DNA of 64,000 nucleotides. Source: Thermomicrobium roseum DSM 5159 (GTDB taxonomy: Bacteria; Chloroflexota; Chloroflexia; Thermomicrobiales; Thermomicrobiaceae). The DNA lies in assembly GCF_000021685.1 (NCBI RefSeq), contig NC_011959.1, positions 1,735,705 to 1,799,704 of the forward strand, given 5' to 3'. Under the pieces are notes generated by a model. It saw nothing but the letters and a program-made list of their open reading frames with translations. It ran no database searches and was not told the DNA's origin. The translations under genes and the position numbers were made by a program. Shown piece by piece: positions 37,501 through 46,149 of this stretch; the stretch's first letter is position 1; each line of letters starts with the position of its first letter.

Positions 37501-37513
37501 TTCACGTGAAACA
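37498..37513. promoter_or_regulatory. parS: Perfect parS centromere site
   Basis: TGTTTCACGTGAAACA matches the 16-bp consensus ParB-binding parS palindrome of Bacillus subtilis exactly. It is intergenic, directly after a terminator and five bases before the ndk stop codon. ParB spreads from such sites and recruits SMC, whose gene lies at 15756-19319. No parA or parB is in the window. Confidence 0.9.
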
Positions 37514-37517
37514 CTCC

Positions 37518-37967
37518 TCAGCCCATGATCCAGCGATCGATCGCCCGCTCGTAGCTTACGAGTTCATCTTCGCGGAAAAACAGACCGATTTCGTACGACG
37601 CCTTCTCCGGGCTGTCCGACCCGTGGATCACGTTCTGCCCGATCGTCAGCGCCAGATCACCCCGAATGGTGCCGGGCTCCGCCTGCGCCGGATCGGTCTT
37701 TCCCATCGTCTTCCGCGTGATCTCGATCGCCCGCGGCCCCTCGACCACCCCGACCACCACCGGACCCGACGTGATGAACGCCAGCAGGTCCTCATAAAAC
37801 GGTTTGCCCCGGTGCTCTGCGTAGTGCCGTTCAGCTACCTCACGATCGACCTTCATCAACTTCAAACCGACGAAGCGCAGGCCACGCTGCTCCAATCGCC
37901 GCAGCACCTCCCCAACCAGTCCCCGCTGGACCGCATCCGGCTTCACGATGATCAGCGTCCGCTCCAC
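37518..37967 (-). CDS. ndk: Nucleoside diphosphate kinase
   Basis: Ndk balances nucleoside triphosphates through a phosphohistidine. The 149-residue protein has family length, the start ERTLIIVKPDAVQRGLVGE, and His115 in NVIHGSDSPE. The open frame extends 22 codons more, but GTG 37967 with GGAGGG upstream gives the proper N terminus. Codon usage matches neighbours. The TPR gene lies upstream on the same strand, 74 bases away. Confidence 0.96.
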   Translation of the reverse strand: MERTLIIVKPDAVQRGLVGEVLRRLEQRGLRFVGLKLMKVDREVAERHYAEHRGKPFYEDLLAFITSGPVVVGVVEGPRAIEITRKTMGKTDPAQAEPGTIRGDLALTIGQNVIHGSDSPEKASYEIGLFFREDELVSYERAIDRWIMG

Positions 37968-38041
37968 GCCACTACCCTCCGACAACGAACGCGGGCGATC
38001 CCCTCGCCCGCCACCGCCACGTCCTTTCTCCACTGTTCAGC

Positions 38042-39577
38042 CTACTCGTTCCGCAACCGCAGCGCCAGCTCGTAGTACCGTGACGCCAACGCGCGATCAC
38101 CGCGCCGACGGTAGATCGCTCCCAACGTCATCGCCGCTTCGCGCGCACCCAACCCCTCACCACTCACGACCCGCTCCAAGACGGGAACCAGCGCTGCGAT
38201 GTCACCGTGTCCCTCGCGAACGAGCCGCTGGGCGACTCGTACCGCCTCGACCACCGCACCGCTCTCCACCAGCATCCGAACCTGCGCGATCTCGTCACCA
38301 GCCAGCTCCGCAGGTGTCTCCACACTCTCGCGCTCTTCACGCGCGGCTCGTCCGAACTCCACCACCTCCAGCGGCTCACGGACCTCTTCCCCACTCTCGC
38401 GCGTTTCCTCTCCTGTCGCGGCAACCGACTCCTCCTGCCCCGCGACGACCGCACCCTCCCCCTCCGCGGGTCCGCCACTGACAGACTCTTCCCCGTACGA
38501 GAACGGCTCGACACCGCTCGCGGCCAACTCCTCCAGCAGCCCGGTCCAGCCAGGCTCGAGTTCCTCGCGCGGTCGCGCCGCTTCGATCTCCTCATCGCCC
38601 GGCAACGTCCACCCCTGGCTGGTCGACTCCACTCCATCTCTCTCGCCTGTTTCGAGGCCACTCACCAGGGCGACTTCATCGGCTCGTCCTGTTTCCTCCA
38701 CACCCGTCACGACCCCAGCCGCACCGGGTCGCGCCTCCTCGAGCTCCTCGTCAGTCGGCAACTCCCACAAGAGTTCCAGCTCGCCGGACGCTTCAGCGAA
38801 TGCTGGCTCCTCCACGAGCACGGGCTCAGTCGCCCTCAACCACTCCCGTCCCTCACGCTCCTCCGGCCCACAATACCGCTCGATCCCCTCACCGACCGGA
38901 TCGAGCGCCAACAAGCGTTCGCGGTGCGCCTGCGCTGCCTCCTCGTCTCCCCGCCTCCTCGCCACCAGCGCGGCTACCACCAGCACCCCGACCGTCTCAC
39001 CGCGCTCACCGAGCAAGGTCTCCGCTGCGCGGAAAGCCTCCTCCTGCATACCAGAACGCCACAAACAGCGGATCAACCGCTGCCGCACGTCGACGCGCTC
39101 GGCCGACCCCGTCAGCAGCGCACGACATTCTTCGGCAGCACGTGTCCACCACCCCTGCCTCTCGTACCATGCGGAGAGAGCAGCTCGTGTCGGCCACAGT
39201 CGACCCTCTCGTCTCTCCTCGTTCGCCCACTCGCCCAGTCGCTCTGCCAATTCCCGACGCCATGGTGCGCATTCCCAGGCGACTTGCAACAGACGAAGAG
39301 CTGCTTCTTTGTCGCCCCTCGCCCGGTGTAGCTCGGCAAGCGCGCACCACGCCTCCGCATCTTCCGGATCACGCTCCAACACGACTTCAAGCAGTCGCTC
39401 GGCTGTCTCCGCATCGCCTTCCTGTCGGCTCACCTCGCTCCACAGCCGCAACCCCACCAGCGCTTCCGGCACCGCTCGCCGGATCGCCTGGCAGAGCCCC
39501 TTCGCTTCATCCAAACGCCCCTCCGCGAGCGCTCGCCTCGCTCGCCCGATCGCTTCCTCGAGCGGGATCGTGCTCAT
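38042..39577 (-). CDS. TPR-repeat protein with a long acidic middle region
   Basis: The 511-residue protein has at least four or five TPR helices in its first 240 residues (for example AIGRARRALAEGRLDEAKGL, LLEVVLERDPEDAEAWCALA, AELHRARGDKEAALRLLQVA). Residues from about 250 to 420 are low-complexity, rich in Glu, Gly, Val and Ala and probably disordered. The final 80 residues return to TPR-like helices, ending in a typical RRGDRALASRYYELALRL unit. There is no signal peptide. ATG 39577 follows GGGGGTG. Such proteins act as scaffolds; the partner is unknown. Confidence 0.82.
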   Translation of the reverse strand: MSTIPLEEAIGRARRALAEGRLDEAKGLCQAIRRAVPEALVGLRLWSEVSRQEGDAETAERLLEVVLERDPEDAEAWCALAELHRARGDKEAALRLLQVAWECAPWRRELAERLGEWANEERREGRLWPTRAALSAWYERQGWWTRAAEECRALLTGSAERVDVRQRLIRCLWRSGMQEEAFRAAETLLGERGETVGVLVVAALVARRRGDEEAAQAHRERLLALDPVGEGIERYCGPEEREGREWLRATEPVLVEEPAFAEASGELELLWELPTDEELEEARPGAAGVVTGVEETGRADEVALVSGLETGERDGVESTSQGWTLPGDEEIEAARPREELEPGWTGLLEELAASGVEPFSYGEESVSGGPAEGEGAVVAGQEESVAATGEETRESGEEVREPLEVVEFGRAAREERESVETPAELAGDEIAQVRMLVESGAVVEAVRVAQRLVREGHGDIAALVPVLERVVSGEGLGAREAAMTLGAIYRRRGDRALASRYYELALRLRNE

Positions 39578-39705
39578 CGCACCCCCGGTTCGCTCGCCGA
39601 ACGTTGTCGTGCTGCGAGTATACTCCAACCGGTTCGGCCGCCCCCTAGCCAGTCTCTCCCAATTCGCGGCCATCGACTCTCACGGAAGACGAGGAATGCT
39701 GTTCC

Positions 39706-40689
39706 ATGGATCCTTTCCTCACCACCCTTCCTGACCCCCTCAGTATTCGCACGGCTTGTCGTACTGTCATCCAGCGCGCCCACTGGGTATCGCTCGATTT
39801 CTCCGCACTCCCCACCCTCGCCGACCGTCTTCCTCACCCCTTACCAAATCTCCCGGCCTGGGATCACCCGCTGCATTGGCGCGGCACTCCCGAGCAAACA
39901 GCCAATTACGTTCTGCTCCTCGATGCCCTCAATTTCTGTTTCTGGGGCGAACCGCGCTGGCAGGTCGAGTACGGCGGTCGGACCTACGACGGCTATTGGG
40001 CGCTCGCCGCCAGCCTGCGGCGGGCTCTCGACTGCGGTCTCCCTCTCTGGGATCCCCACTTTCTGTCCCGGCTCACCGACGCCGAGATCACCGCGCTCTT
40101 CGCTGGCCAGGGGACGATTCCGCTCTTGGAATGGCGCATTCGGCACGTCCGCGAGATCGCCCGCGGACTCATCGAACACTGTCGCGGCTCCTTCGCCACG
40201 CTCATCGCTGCTGCCGGCGGCAGCAGCATCGAACTCGTCCGCCTCGTCGTCGGTACTTTCCCGTCCTTCGATGACGTCGCCACGTACGATGGACAGCGCG
40301 TTCCCTTCTACAAGCGAGCCCAACTCCTCTGTACCGATCTGGCCGGAGCCTTCCGGGGCACTGGACTCGGCTGCTTCCACGATCTCGATCTCCTCACCGC
40401 CTTCGCTGATTACAAGCTCCCCCAGGTCCTCCGTGCCTTCGGCGTCCTCCGCTATCATCCCGAACTCGCTGCCCGAATCGACGCTCGCCAAGAGATCCCA
40501 GCTGGCTCACCCGAGGAGGTCGAAATCCGCGCTGCTACCGTCCTCGCCGTCGACGCGCTCACCCTCTCCCTCCGCACCCGCGGCCTTCCCGCTGCTCCGT
40601 GGCGCGTCGACTGGGCACTGTGGCAACTCGGCCAAAACCTTCCGCCCGACGCTCCTCCCTATCACCGGACACGGTCTCGTTTTTACTGA
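39706..40689 (+). CDS. Queuosine 5'-phosphate N-glycosylase family protein (Qng1/DUF2419)
   Basis: This family, first known as DUF2419 or potential queuosine-salvage protein, releases queuine from queuosine-5'-monophosphate so that the base can be reused for tRNA modification. The 327-residue protein shows family landmarks: the NYVLLLDALNFCFW segment, YDGYWALAASLRRALD, and ADYKLPQVLRAFGVL near the C terminus, with acidic residues after them (EVEIRAATVLAVD). It has no signal peptide. Its stop overlaps the convergent flavoenzyme gene by seven bases. Bacteria with only this salvage enzyme may take up queuosine compounds from other organisms; no tgt or queuosine synthesis genes are nearby. Confidence 0.85.
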   Translation: MDPFLTTLPDPLSIRTACRTVIQRAHWVSLDFSALPTLADRLPHPLPNLPAWDHPLHWRGTPEQTANYVLLLDALNFCFWGEPRWQVEYGGRTYDGYWALAASLRRALDCGLPLWDPHFLSRLTDAEITALFAGQGTIPLLEWRIRHVREIARGLIEHCRGSFATLIAAAGGSSIELVRLVVGTFPSFDDVATYDGQRVPFYKRAQLLCTDLAGAFRGTGLGCFHDLDLLTAFADYKLPQVLRAFGVLRYHPELAARIDARQEIPAGSPEEVEIRAATVLAVDALTLSLRTRGLPAAPWRVDWALWQLGQNLPPDAPPYHRTRSRFY

Positions 40690-41822
40690 GTCTTCGCCAA
40701 TCGGCGGAAGCTCAAAAAGCCGATCGGTAACCGACTGGCGCCTTCCAGTGCGAGATCAGCCAGTGCCTCCCCCATCACCGACGCGAACTTGAACCCGTGT
40801 CCGGAAAAACCAGCAGCGAAGACCACCTGTGGCCACTCGGGATGTCGGTCGATCATGAAATGACTGTCTGGGGTCATCGTATACAGGCAGGTCACCGTCA
40901 TCAGGACCTCGCGAGCGGCTCCGGGAAGATACCGTTGGAGGACTCCAGTCATCCAGCGCACCTCATCGTCGGTCACCGTCCTCCGCACTGATTCCGGCGT
41001 GCACACCTCGCCATCGTCGTGGCGACCGAACTTCACCCCCTGATCCGGCAAGAAGGGGAAACCATAATACTCACCTTCTGGAACGTCCATGATGAAAATC
41101 GGCAGCACCTCTGGTCGGAACCGAGTCGGATCGTCAGGCTGGACGTGGACGACGAGCACCCGCCGCACCTCGAGCGGCAATCCCAAATCAGCCAGCAATG
41201 TCGTTGACCACGGTCCGGCAGTCACCACCACGCGATCCGCGCGCAGTCGACCGCTCTCGGTCTCCACCGTCATCCCTTCCCCGTCCGGCGCAAACCCGTG
41301 CACACGCACACCGAAGCGCAGCTCCGCCCCATGCCGCACCGCATCCTCACAGAAGGCTCGCCAGCACTCTTCCGCGAAGAGGATCCCCGCTCGCCCTTCG
41401 ACGAGCGCGACGAAGTCGTCCGGCAGCGCCAGCACGGGAAAGCGTTTTCGGGCTTCCTGCGCGTCCAGCAGTTCGTGCGCCAGCCCGTGCCGCTGCGCGC
41501 TCTCGCGCGCCCCGACGATGAACGGGCTATCCAGCCGCCCGATACTCACACCACCGGTCACCCGCAAAAGCCTCCGTCCAGTTCGCTCGCCGAGCTCGTC
41601 CCACAGCTCATAAGCGCGCTGGACCAGCGGCACGTACTCCGGCGACTCGAAGTAGGCCTCGCGGATGATCCGCGTTTTCCCGTGCGACGAGCCCAGCGCG
41701 TGAAAGGGCGCATACTGTTCCAGCCCCACGACGCGCACGCCTCGCCGCGCGAGCGCCCAGGCCGTCGCCGACCCCATGATGCCCAGACCGACCACGATGA
41801 CTGTCGCCCGCTCTTCCCGCAT
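40683..41822 (-). CDS. solA: Sarcosine oxidase/N-methyl-L-tryptophan oxidase family flavoenzyme
   Basis: The 379-residue flavoprotein resembles monomeric sarcosine oxidase and SolA, which oxidatively demethylate N-methyl amino acids with O2. It starts with the FAD-binding VIVVGLGIMGSATAWALARRG, then GLEQYAPFHALGSSHGKTR, a block typical for this group. The Cys in TCLYTMTPDSHFMID is at the place of the cysteine that carries covalent FAD, and FSGHGFKFASVMGEALADL binds the isoalloxazine end. ATG 41822 has GGAGGAAGAG upstream. The gene symbol is by resemblance; sarcosine, N-methyltryptophan or pipecolate are all possible substrates. Confidence 0.88.
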   Translation of the reverse strand: MREERATVIVVGLGIMGSATAWALARRGVRVVGLEQYAPFHALGSSHGKTRIIREAYFESPEYVPLVQRAYELWDELGERTGRRLLRVTGGVSIGRLDSPFIVGARESAQRHGLAHELLDAQEARKRFPVLALPDDFVALVEGRAGILFAEECWRAFCEDAVRHGAELRFGVRVHGFAPDGEGMTVETESGRLRADRVVVTAGPWSTTLLADLGLPLEVRRVLVVHVQPDDPTRFRPEVLPIFIMDVPEGEYYGFPFLPDQGVKFGRHDDGEVCTPESVRRTVTDDEVRWMTGVLQRYLPGAAREVLMTVTCLYTMTPDSHFMIDRHPEWPQVVFAAGFSGHGFKFASVMGEALADLALEGASRLPIGFLSFRRLAKTQ

Positions 41823-42588
41823 CGCTTCTCTTCCTCCACGCTCCGATCGCTCATCTCCACCATTGTCGCACGTGTGTCTCCCGTGTTCCTCGCTCTCCCG
41901 GGATATCAGCCCAAGAGAGAAACCGTCATAGTCGTCGGGCCGAGGATAGCGTGGAAAAGTGGTGAATCGCCTTTGCAGCCGGCGAAAAACGAGGCACGTC
42001 GGTGTGGAAAGAAGCGGACGAGCGAGAGCCGACTGTGGGCGAAACCGGAGCGCCGCCGGCACAGGACCAGCGTCCTCCACCGATAGACCACAGGCTGCCG
42101 CTGACTCGCCCACACCACACGGCTGCTGTTGTGGAAACGTGGCAGGAGTTATCCACAAGGTGGGCCGACATTCTCCACAGCGGCTGGCTGTCCCATGCTG
42201 GCACTGTGCCTGGTCGGCACACTGAGACTCGGAAACACGCTCGGTACCGATCCCCGCTCCGTGGTCGAGTGCGCCAGGTCAGTGCGTGGTGCTGTGTCCT
42301 GTTCGCCTCCGGCTGCGCCATACCCGGCACGCTGCTGCTCTCCACCCTGGACGAGACGCGGGTCAGCCTGGGGTGCTCCGGCTCCAGCCCGACGAGCCAG
42401 GTGCCTGCCTCGCCGGTTCGGTCGACTTCCTCGCCCGATCGACCCGAAAAGACGCCGACGCGATGCCGAAGGAAGGCGACTGCCGGTGCCGCCTTCCCAG
42501 CTGTCCGGGTCGACCGGATACTCGCTGGCCAGCCGCGACCAGTGACCAGCGCTTGCAGGAGCCAGCATGGTACGGTACACTCTGGCTC
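41823..42588. other. Intergenic region with a cluster of DnaA-box-like sequences
   Basis: About 0.77 kb between divergent genes. A perfect DnaA box TTATCCACA lies at 42149-42157. TTCTCCACA (one mismatch) is at 42171-42179. TGTGGAAAC (42130-42138) and TGTGGAAAG (42003-42011) match the box on the other strand with two mismatches each. All four fall within 180 bases. No strongly AT-rich unwinding element is visible, and dnaA is not in the window. The promoter of the metal ATPase is at the right end. An open frame runs through part of it but lacks protein-like content. Confidence 0.55.
42553..42581 (+). promoter_or_regulatory. Probable sigma-70 promoter of the metal ATPase gene
   Basis: TTGCAG (42553-42558) and TACACT (42576-42581) are separated by 17 bases. 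Transcription would begin near 42588, which is almost exactly at an in-frame GTG (42589), so the message may be leaderless. Confidence 0.6.
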
Positions 42589-42633
42589 GTGCAAATAGGA
42601 CTCATTCTCAATTTCGAAGGGAAAGTCGGCGAG

Positions 42634-44913
42634 ATGAATCCTACTCAGTCGCTGAAAAGCTGCGTCAGGATGCTTCGCGAATTGGCCGACGATGACGCGA
42701 TCGCTCGCGCGGCCTACGATCCTGATCGCGGTGAACTCGTCGTCCACTACCGGTCGTCGAGCGATCCGGCGACGGTGGAAAAGAGGGCTCAGCAAGTGGC
42801 CGAGCTCCTGGCTGAGCACCGCGCCGCGACTGCGTCGGCTTGTCCCGACTGCGCCAATGGTTTGGTCACCGTCCAGAACGGGATGGAAACGGACGCCCCG
42901 ATGACGACACTCACCGTACCAGTTCCGTCGGCAGGAGTGAGCGCGCGCCGGCAGCCAAGGCGTGTCGATCGCGAAGAACGGATGCTCTGGTGGCAACAGC
43001 ACGGTTTGCTCCTGAGTACCGCCGCGACCGGTATCTTGCTCGTCTCCGCCTGGTCCGCTGACCGGGCGGGACTTCCCAGCTGGCTCTCCCTCGTCCTCTA
43101 TCTCCTCGCCTATGCAGCTGGTGGCTCGTACGCGACGTATCGGGCTCTCCGCGCACTCGCTCAGGCGACGATCGACATCGATCTCCTCATGATCCTGGCT
43201 GCTGCGGGTGCGGCGATCCTCGACGCCTGGCCCGAGGGTGGCATCTTGCTCTTTCTCTTCTCGCTGGGCAATGCGCTGGAACACTACGCGCTCGGTCGGA
43301 CGCACCGCGCCGTCCGTGCCTTGATGGAGCTGCGTCCGGAAACGGCACTCGTCGTCCGGGACGGAGCCGAATATCTCGTTCCGGTCGAGGACCTCGTTCC
43401 GGGAGACGAGGTGATCGTACGCCCAGCGGAACGGATTCCAGTCGATGGAATCGTCCTCAGTGGTGACTCGAGTGTCGATCAGTCCGCGATCACCGGCGAG
43501 TCGTTGCCGGTCCACAAGCGTCCGGGCGATCCGGTTTTCAGTGGCACCTTGAACATGACTGGTCTCCTCCGCGTCCGAGTCGAGCGCGCCGTGCACGAGA
43601 GCACGCTGGCTCGTATCATCGAGATCGTCGAGCAGGCGCGCGAACAGAAGTCGCGCGCGCAACGCTTCGCCGAGGCGTTTCAGGGGAAGTACGCTCTCGG
43701 CGTCATCGTCGTGTCCGCTCTCGCGTTCGCCGTTCCGGTCGCGCTCGGTGCCCCGGCTGAAACGACCTTCTATCGGGCGATGACCCTGCTGGTTGCCGCG
43801 TCACCCTGTGCGCTGGTCATCTCGACACCGGCCTCGATTCTCTCGGCACTCGCCAATGCTGCTCGCAACGGCGTGCTGTTCAAGGGGTCGTTGCAACTAG
43901 AGACCATCGGCACGATCGACGCGGTCGTCTTCGACAAGACCGGGACGCTGACGGTCGGCAAGCCGCGCTTGACTGAATTGATTCCGGCGGAGGGCATCGA
44001 TGCGCAGGAAGTGCTGCGCTTTGTCGCGCCGGTCGAGTATCGATCTGAACACCCGCTCGGGCTGGCGATCGTCGCGCACGCTGACGCCCTCGGTGCTTTC
44101 GATCATGCGCTGGTCGATCGCGTGGAATCGCTCACGGCCTTGGTCGGCCGCGGTGTGCGCGCCGAGGTAGCAGGTCGCACGGTCCTCGTCGGGAACGAGC
44201 TCCTGCTCCGCGAACACGGGATCGCTGTTCCGCCTGACCTCCACGAGGTCGCGAGCGAACTCCGGGAACGTGGTCGGACCGCTGTCTATGCGGCGCTCGA
44301 TGGGCGAGTCGTCGCGGTGTTCGGTATCGCGGATGTCGTCCGCCCGGTCGCGCGGCAGGTGATCACCCAGTTGCGGGCGCTCGGTATCCGTCGGCTGGTG
44401 ATGCTGACCGGCGACAACGAACGGGCCGCTCGGGCGATCGCCCGCGAGATCGGACTCGAGGAATGGCGTGCTGGGCTTCTCCCGGAGGACAAGGTTGCGG
44501 TCGTGCGTGAACTCCAAGCAGCTGGACTGCGCGTCGCGATGGTCGGGGACGGGGTCAACGATGCGCCGGCTCTCGCCGCTGCCGACGTCGGTATCGCCAT
44601 GGGTGCAGCTGGTACCGACGTCGCTTTAGAAACTGCCGATGTCGTTCTGATGAGCGACGATCTCACCAAGCTTCCGTATGCGATCCAGCTCTCGCGGGCT
44701 GCCCGGCGGGTCATCGTGCAGAACCTCGCCATCGCGCTCGGGGTGATCGTGGTGTTGGTGACCAGCATTCTTGTCCACGGTGTGCCACTTCCGCTGGCGG
44801 TCGTCGGGCACGAGGGAAGCACGATCGTCGTCGTGCTCAACGGCTTGCGCCTCCTCGCCTTCCGCCCTCGCTCGACCGAGTTGTCGCCGGCGGCAGTACC
44901 GGCTCGCCCATGA
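42634..44913 (+). CDS. P1B-4 type heavy-metal-transporting P-type ATPase
   Basis: The ATPase exports a divalent metal ion. The 759-residue protein has six to eight membrane helices, the phosphatase motif ITGESLPV, the phosphorylation site VFDKTGTLTVG, EHPLG of the nucleotide domain, and MVGDGVNDAPALAAADVGIA. The membrane metal site reads SPC (AASPCALVISTP) instead of CPC, and the last helices carry HEGST. SPC plus HEG(G/S)T marks the P1B-4 subgroup, reported to move Co, Fe(II), Ni or Zn. The N terminus has an HMA-like fold without its CxxC but with CPDC further on. ATG 42634 is conservative; GTG 42589 would add 15 residues including a likely first strand. Confidence 0.9.
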   Translation: MNPTQSLKSCVRMLRELADDDAIARAAYDPDRGELVVHYRSSSDPATVEKRAQQVAELLAEHRAATASACPDCANGLVTVQNGMETDAPMTTLTVPVPSAGVSARRQPRRVDREERMLWWQQHGLLLSTAATGILLVSAWSADRAGLPSWLSLVLYLLAYAAGGSYATYRALRALAQATIDIDLLMILAAAGAAILDAWPEGGILLFLFSLGNALEHYALGRTHRAVRALMELRPETALVVRDGAEYLVPVEDLVPGDEVIVRPAERIPVDGIVLSGDSSVDQSAITGESLPVHKRPGDPVFSGTLNMTGLLRVRVERAVHESTLARIIEIVEQAREQKSRAQRFAEAFQGKYALGVIVVSALAFAVPVALGAPAETTFYRAMTLLVAASPCALVISTPASILSALANAARNGVLFKGSLQLETIGTIDAVVFDKTGTLTVGKPRLTELIPAEGIDAQEVLRFVAPVEYRSEHPLGLAIVAHADALGAFDHALVDRVESLTALVGRGVRAEVAGRTVLVGNELLLREHGIAVPPDLHEVASELRERGRTAVYAALDGRVVAVFGIADVVRPVARQVITQLRALGIRRLVMLTGDNERAARAIAREIGLEEWRAGLLPEDKVAVVRELQAAGLRVAMVGDGVNDAPALAAADVGIAMGAAGTDVALETADVVLMSDDLTKLPYAIQLSRAARRVIVQNLAIALGVIVVLVTSILVHGVPLPLAVVGHEGSTIVVVLNGLRLLAFRPRSTELSPAAVPARP

Positions 44914-44937
44914 TACGATCCCCCGAGGGGAATGGCG

Positions 44938-46149
44938 ATGGGCACGCTGAGTAAAGTGCTGGTCCTGACGAACGAGTACCCACCGCACGTCTATGGTGGG
45001 GCGGGTGTTCATGTCGAGTACCTCACGCGCGAGCTCGCTCGTCACGTCGCGGTGGAGGTGCGGTGCTTCGGGGATCAGTTGATCGACACGCCGAACCTTC
45101 GCGTTCGGGGTTATCGCGGCTGGGAGGAGATCCGGTCTGCCGGCGATCGGCGGCACTGGCCGGCACTCGATGCGCTGTCTCGTAACCTCCTGATGGTGCG
45201 GGATCCGATCGATGCCGATCTTATCCATGCCCACACCTGGTACACTGATTTGGCTGCACTGTGGGGACGCCTCCTCTGGGAGCGTCCCTTCGTGTTGACC
45301 GTTCATTCCCTCGAACCGTTGCGCCCCTGGAAAAGGGAGCAACTCGGTACGGCGTACCACCTCAGCTCCTGGATGGAGCGGGTCGCTATCGAATCGGCTG
45401 ACGCCGTGATCGCGGTCTCCGGTGCCACCCGTGAGGACGTCCTGCGACTCTACCGAGTGGCACCGGAGCGCGTCCATGTGATCCACAACGGGATCGACAC
45501 GGCTCTCTATCGTCGAACCAGCGAGACCGCCGCACTCGAGCGCATTGGTGTCGACCTCGCACGCCCGTTCGTGCTGTTCGTGGGACGGATCACGCGCCAG
45601 AAGGGGATCGCCTACCTGCTCGCGGCAGTTCCGCACCTTCCAGCGGACGTCCAAATCGTCCTGCTGGCGGGCCAACCCGATACACCCGAACTCGCTCATC
45701 TCGTGGAGTCGCGGGTCGCTGAATTCCGGGAACGACGTGGCGGAATCTTCTGGGTACCGGAAATGCTGCCGCGTCAGGAGGTGATCCAGTTCTACTCGCA
45801 CGCGACGGTCTTCTGTTGCCCGTCGATCTACGAGCCTTTCGGCCTGATCAATCTGGAAGCCATGGCCTGCGAGTGCCCGGTCGTAGCCTCGGATGTCGGC
45901 GGGATACCCGAGGTGGTGGTCGATGGTGAGACCGGGCTCCTCGTTCATGTGGAGATCGACCCGGAACGCGGTGAGCCGGTCGATCCTGACGGGTATGCCC
46001 AGGATCTGGCACGCGCGATCCGGCGTATCATCGAGGATCCAGCGCTCCGGGCACGACTGGGCCGCAACGGCCGCCAGCGGGTCGAGCAACTGTTCAGCTG
46101 GTCGGCCGTTGCAGAGCGGACACTGGCACTTTACCGGAGTCTGGTGTGA
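44938..46149 (+). CDS. Glycosyltransferase family 4, actinobacterial-type glycogen synthase
   Basis: The 403-residue GT-B enzyme resembles the Corynebacterium-type glycogen synthase/GlgM group, which uses ADP- or UDP-glucose (or makes maltose-1-phosphate) for alpha-glucan synthesis. Key parts are LTNEYPPHVYGGAGVHVEYL, ADLIHAHTWYTDLA, VIAVSGATREDVLRLY, VHVIHNGID, the sugar-nucleotide phosphate loop FVGRITRQKGIAYLL and CCPSIYEPFGLINLEAMACE with the catalytic glutamate. GAGGGG lies seven bases before ATG 44938, better than ATG 44932. The gene begins 24 bases after the metal ATPase. Its last 19 bases overlap the convergent HAD-PGDH gene. Confidence 0.88.
   Translation: MGTLSKVLVLTNEYPPHVYGGAGVHVEYLTRELARHVAVEVRCFGDQLIDTPNLRVRGYRGWEEIRSAGDRRHWPALDALSRNLLMVRDPIDADLIHAHTWYTDLAALWGRLLWERPFVLTVHSLEPLRPWKREQLGTAYHLSSWMERVAIESADAVIAVSGATREDVLRLYRVAPERVHVIHNGIDTALYRRTSETAALERIGVDLARPFVLFVGRITRQKGIAYLLAAVPHLPADVQIVLLAGQPDTPELAHLVESRVAEFRERRGGIFWVPEMLPRQEVIQFYSHATVFCCPSIYEPFGLINLEAMACECPVVASDVGGIPEVVVDGETGLLVHVEIDPERGEPVDPDGYAQDLARAIRRIIEDPALRARLGRNGRQRVEQLFSWSAVAERTLALYRSLV

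Noticed and set aside
42591..42612. Fur/Zur-type operator (CATTCTCA) before the metal ATPase
   Set aside because: Only one half-site is visible and no dyad completes it.
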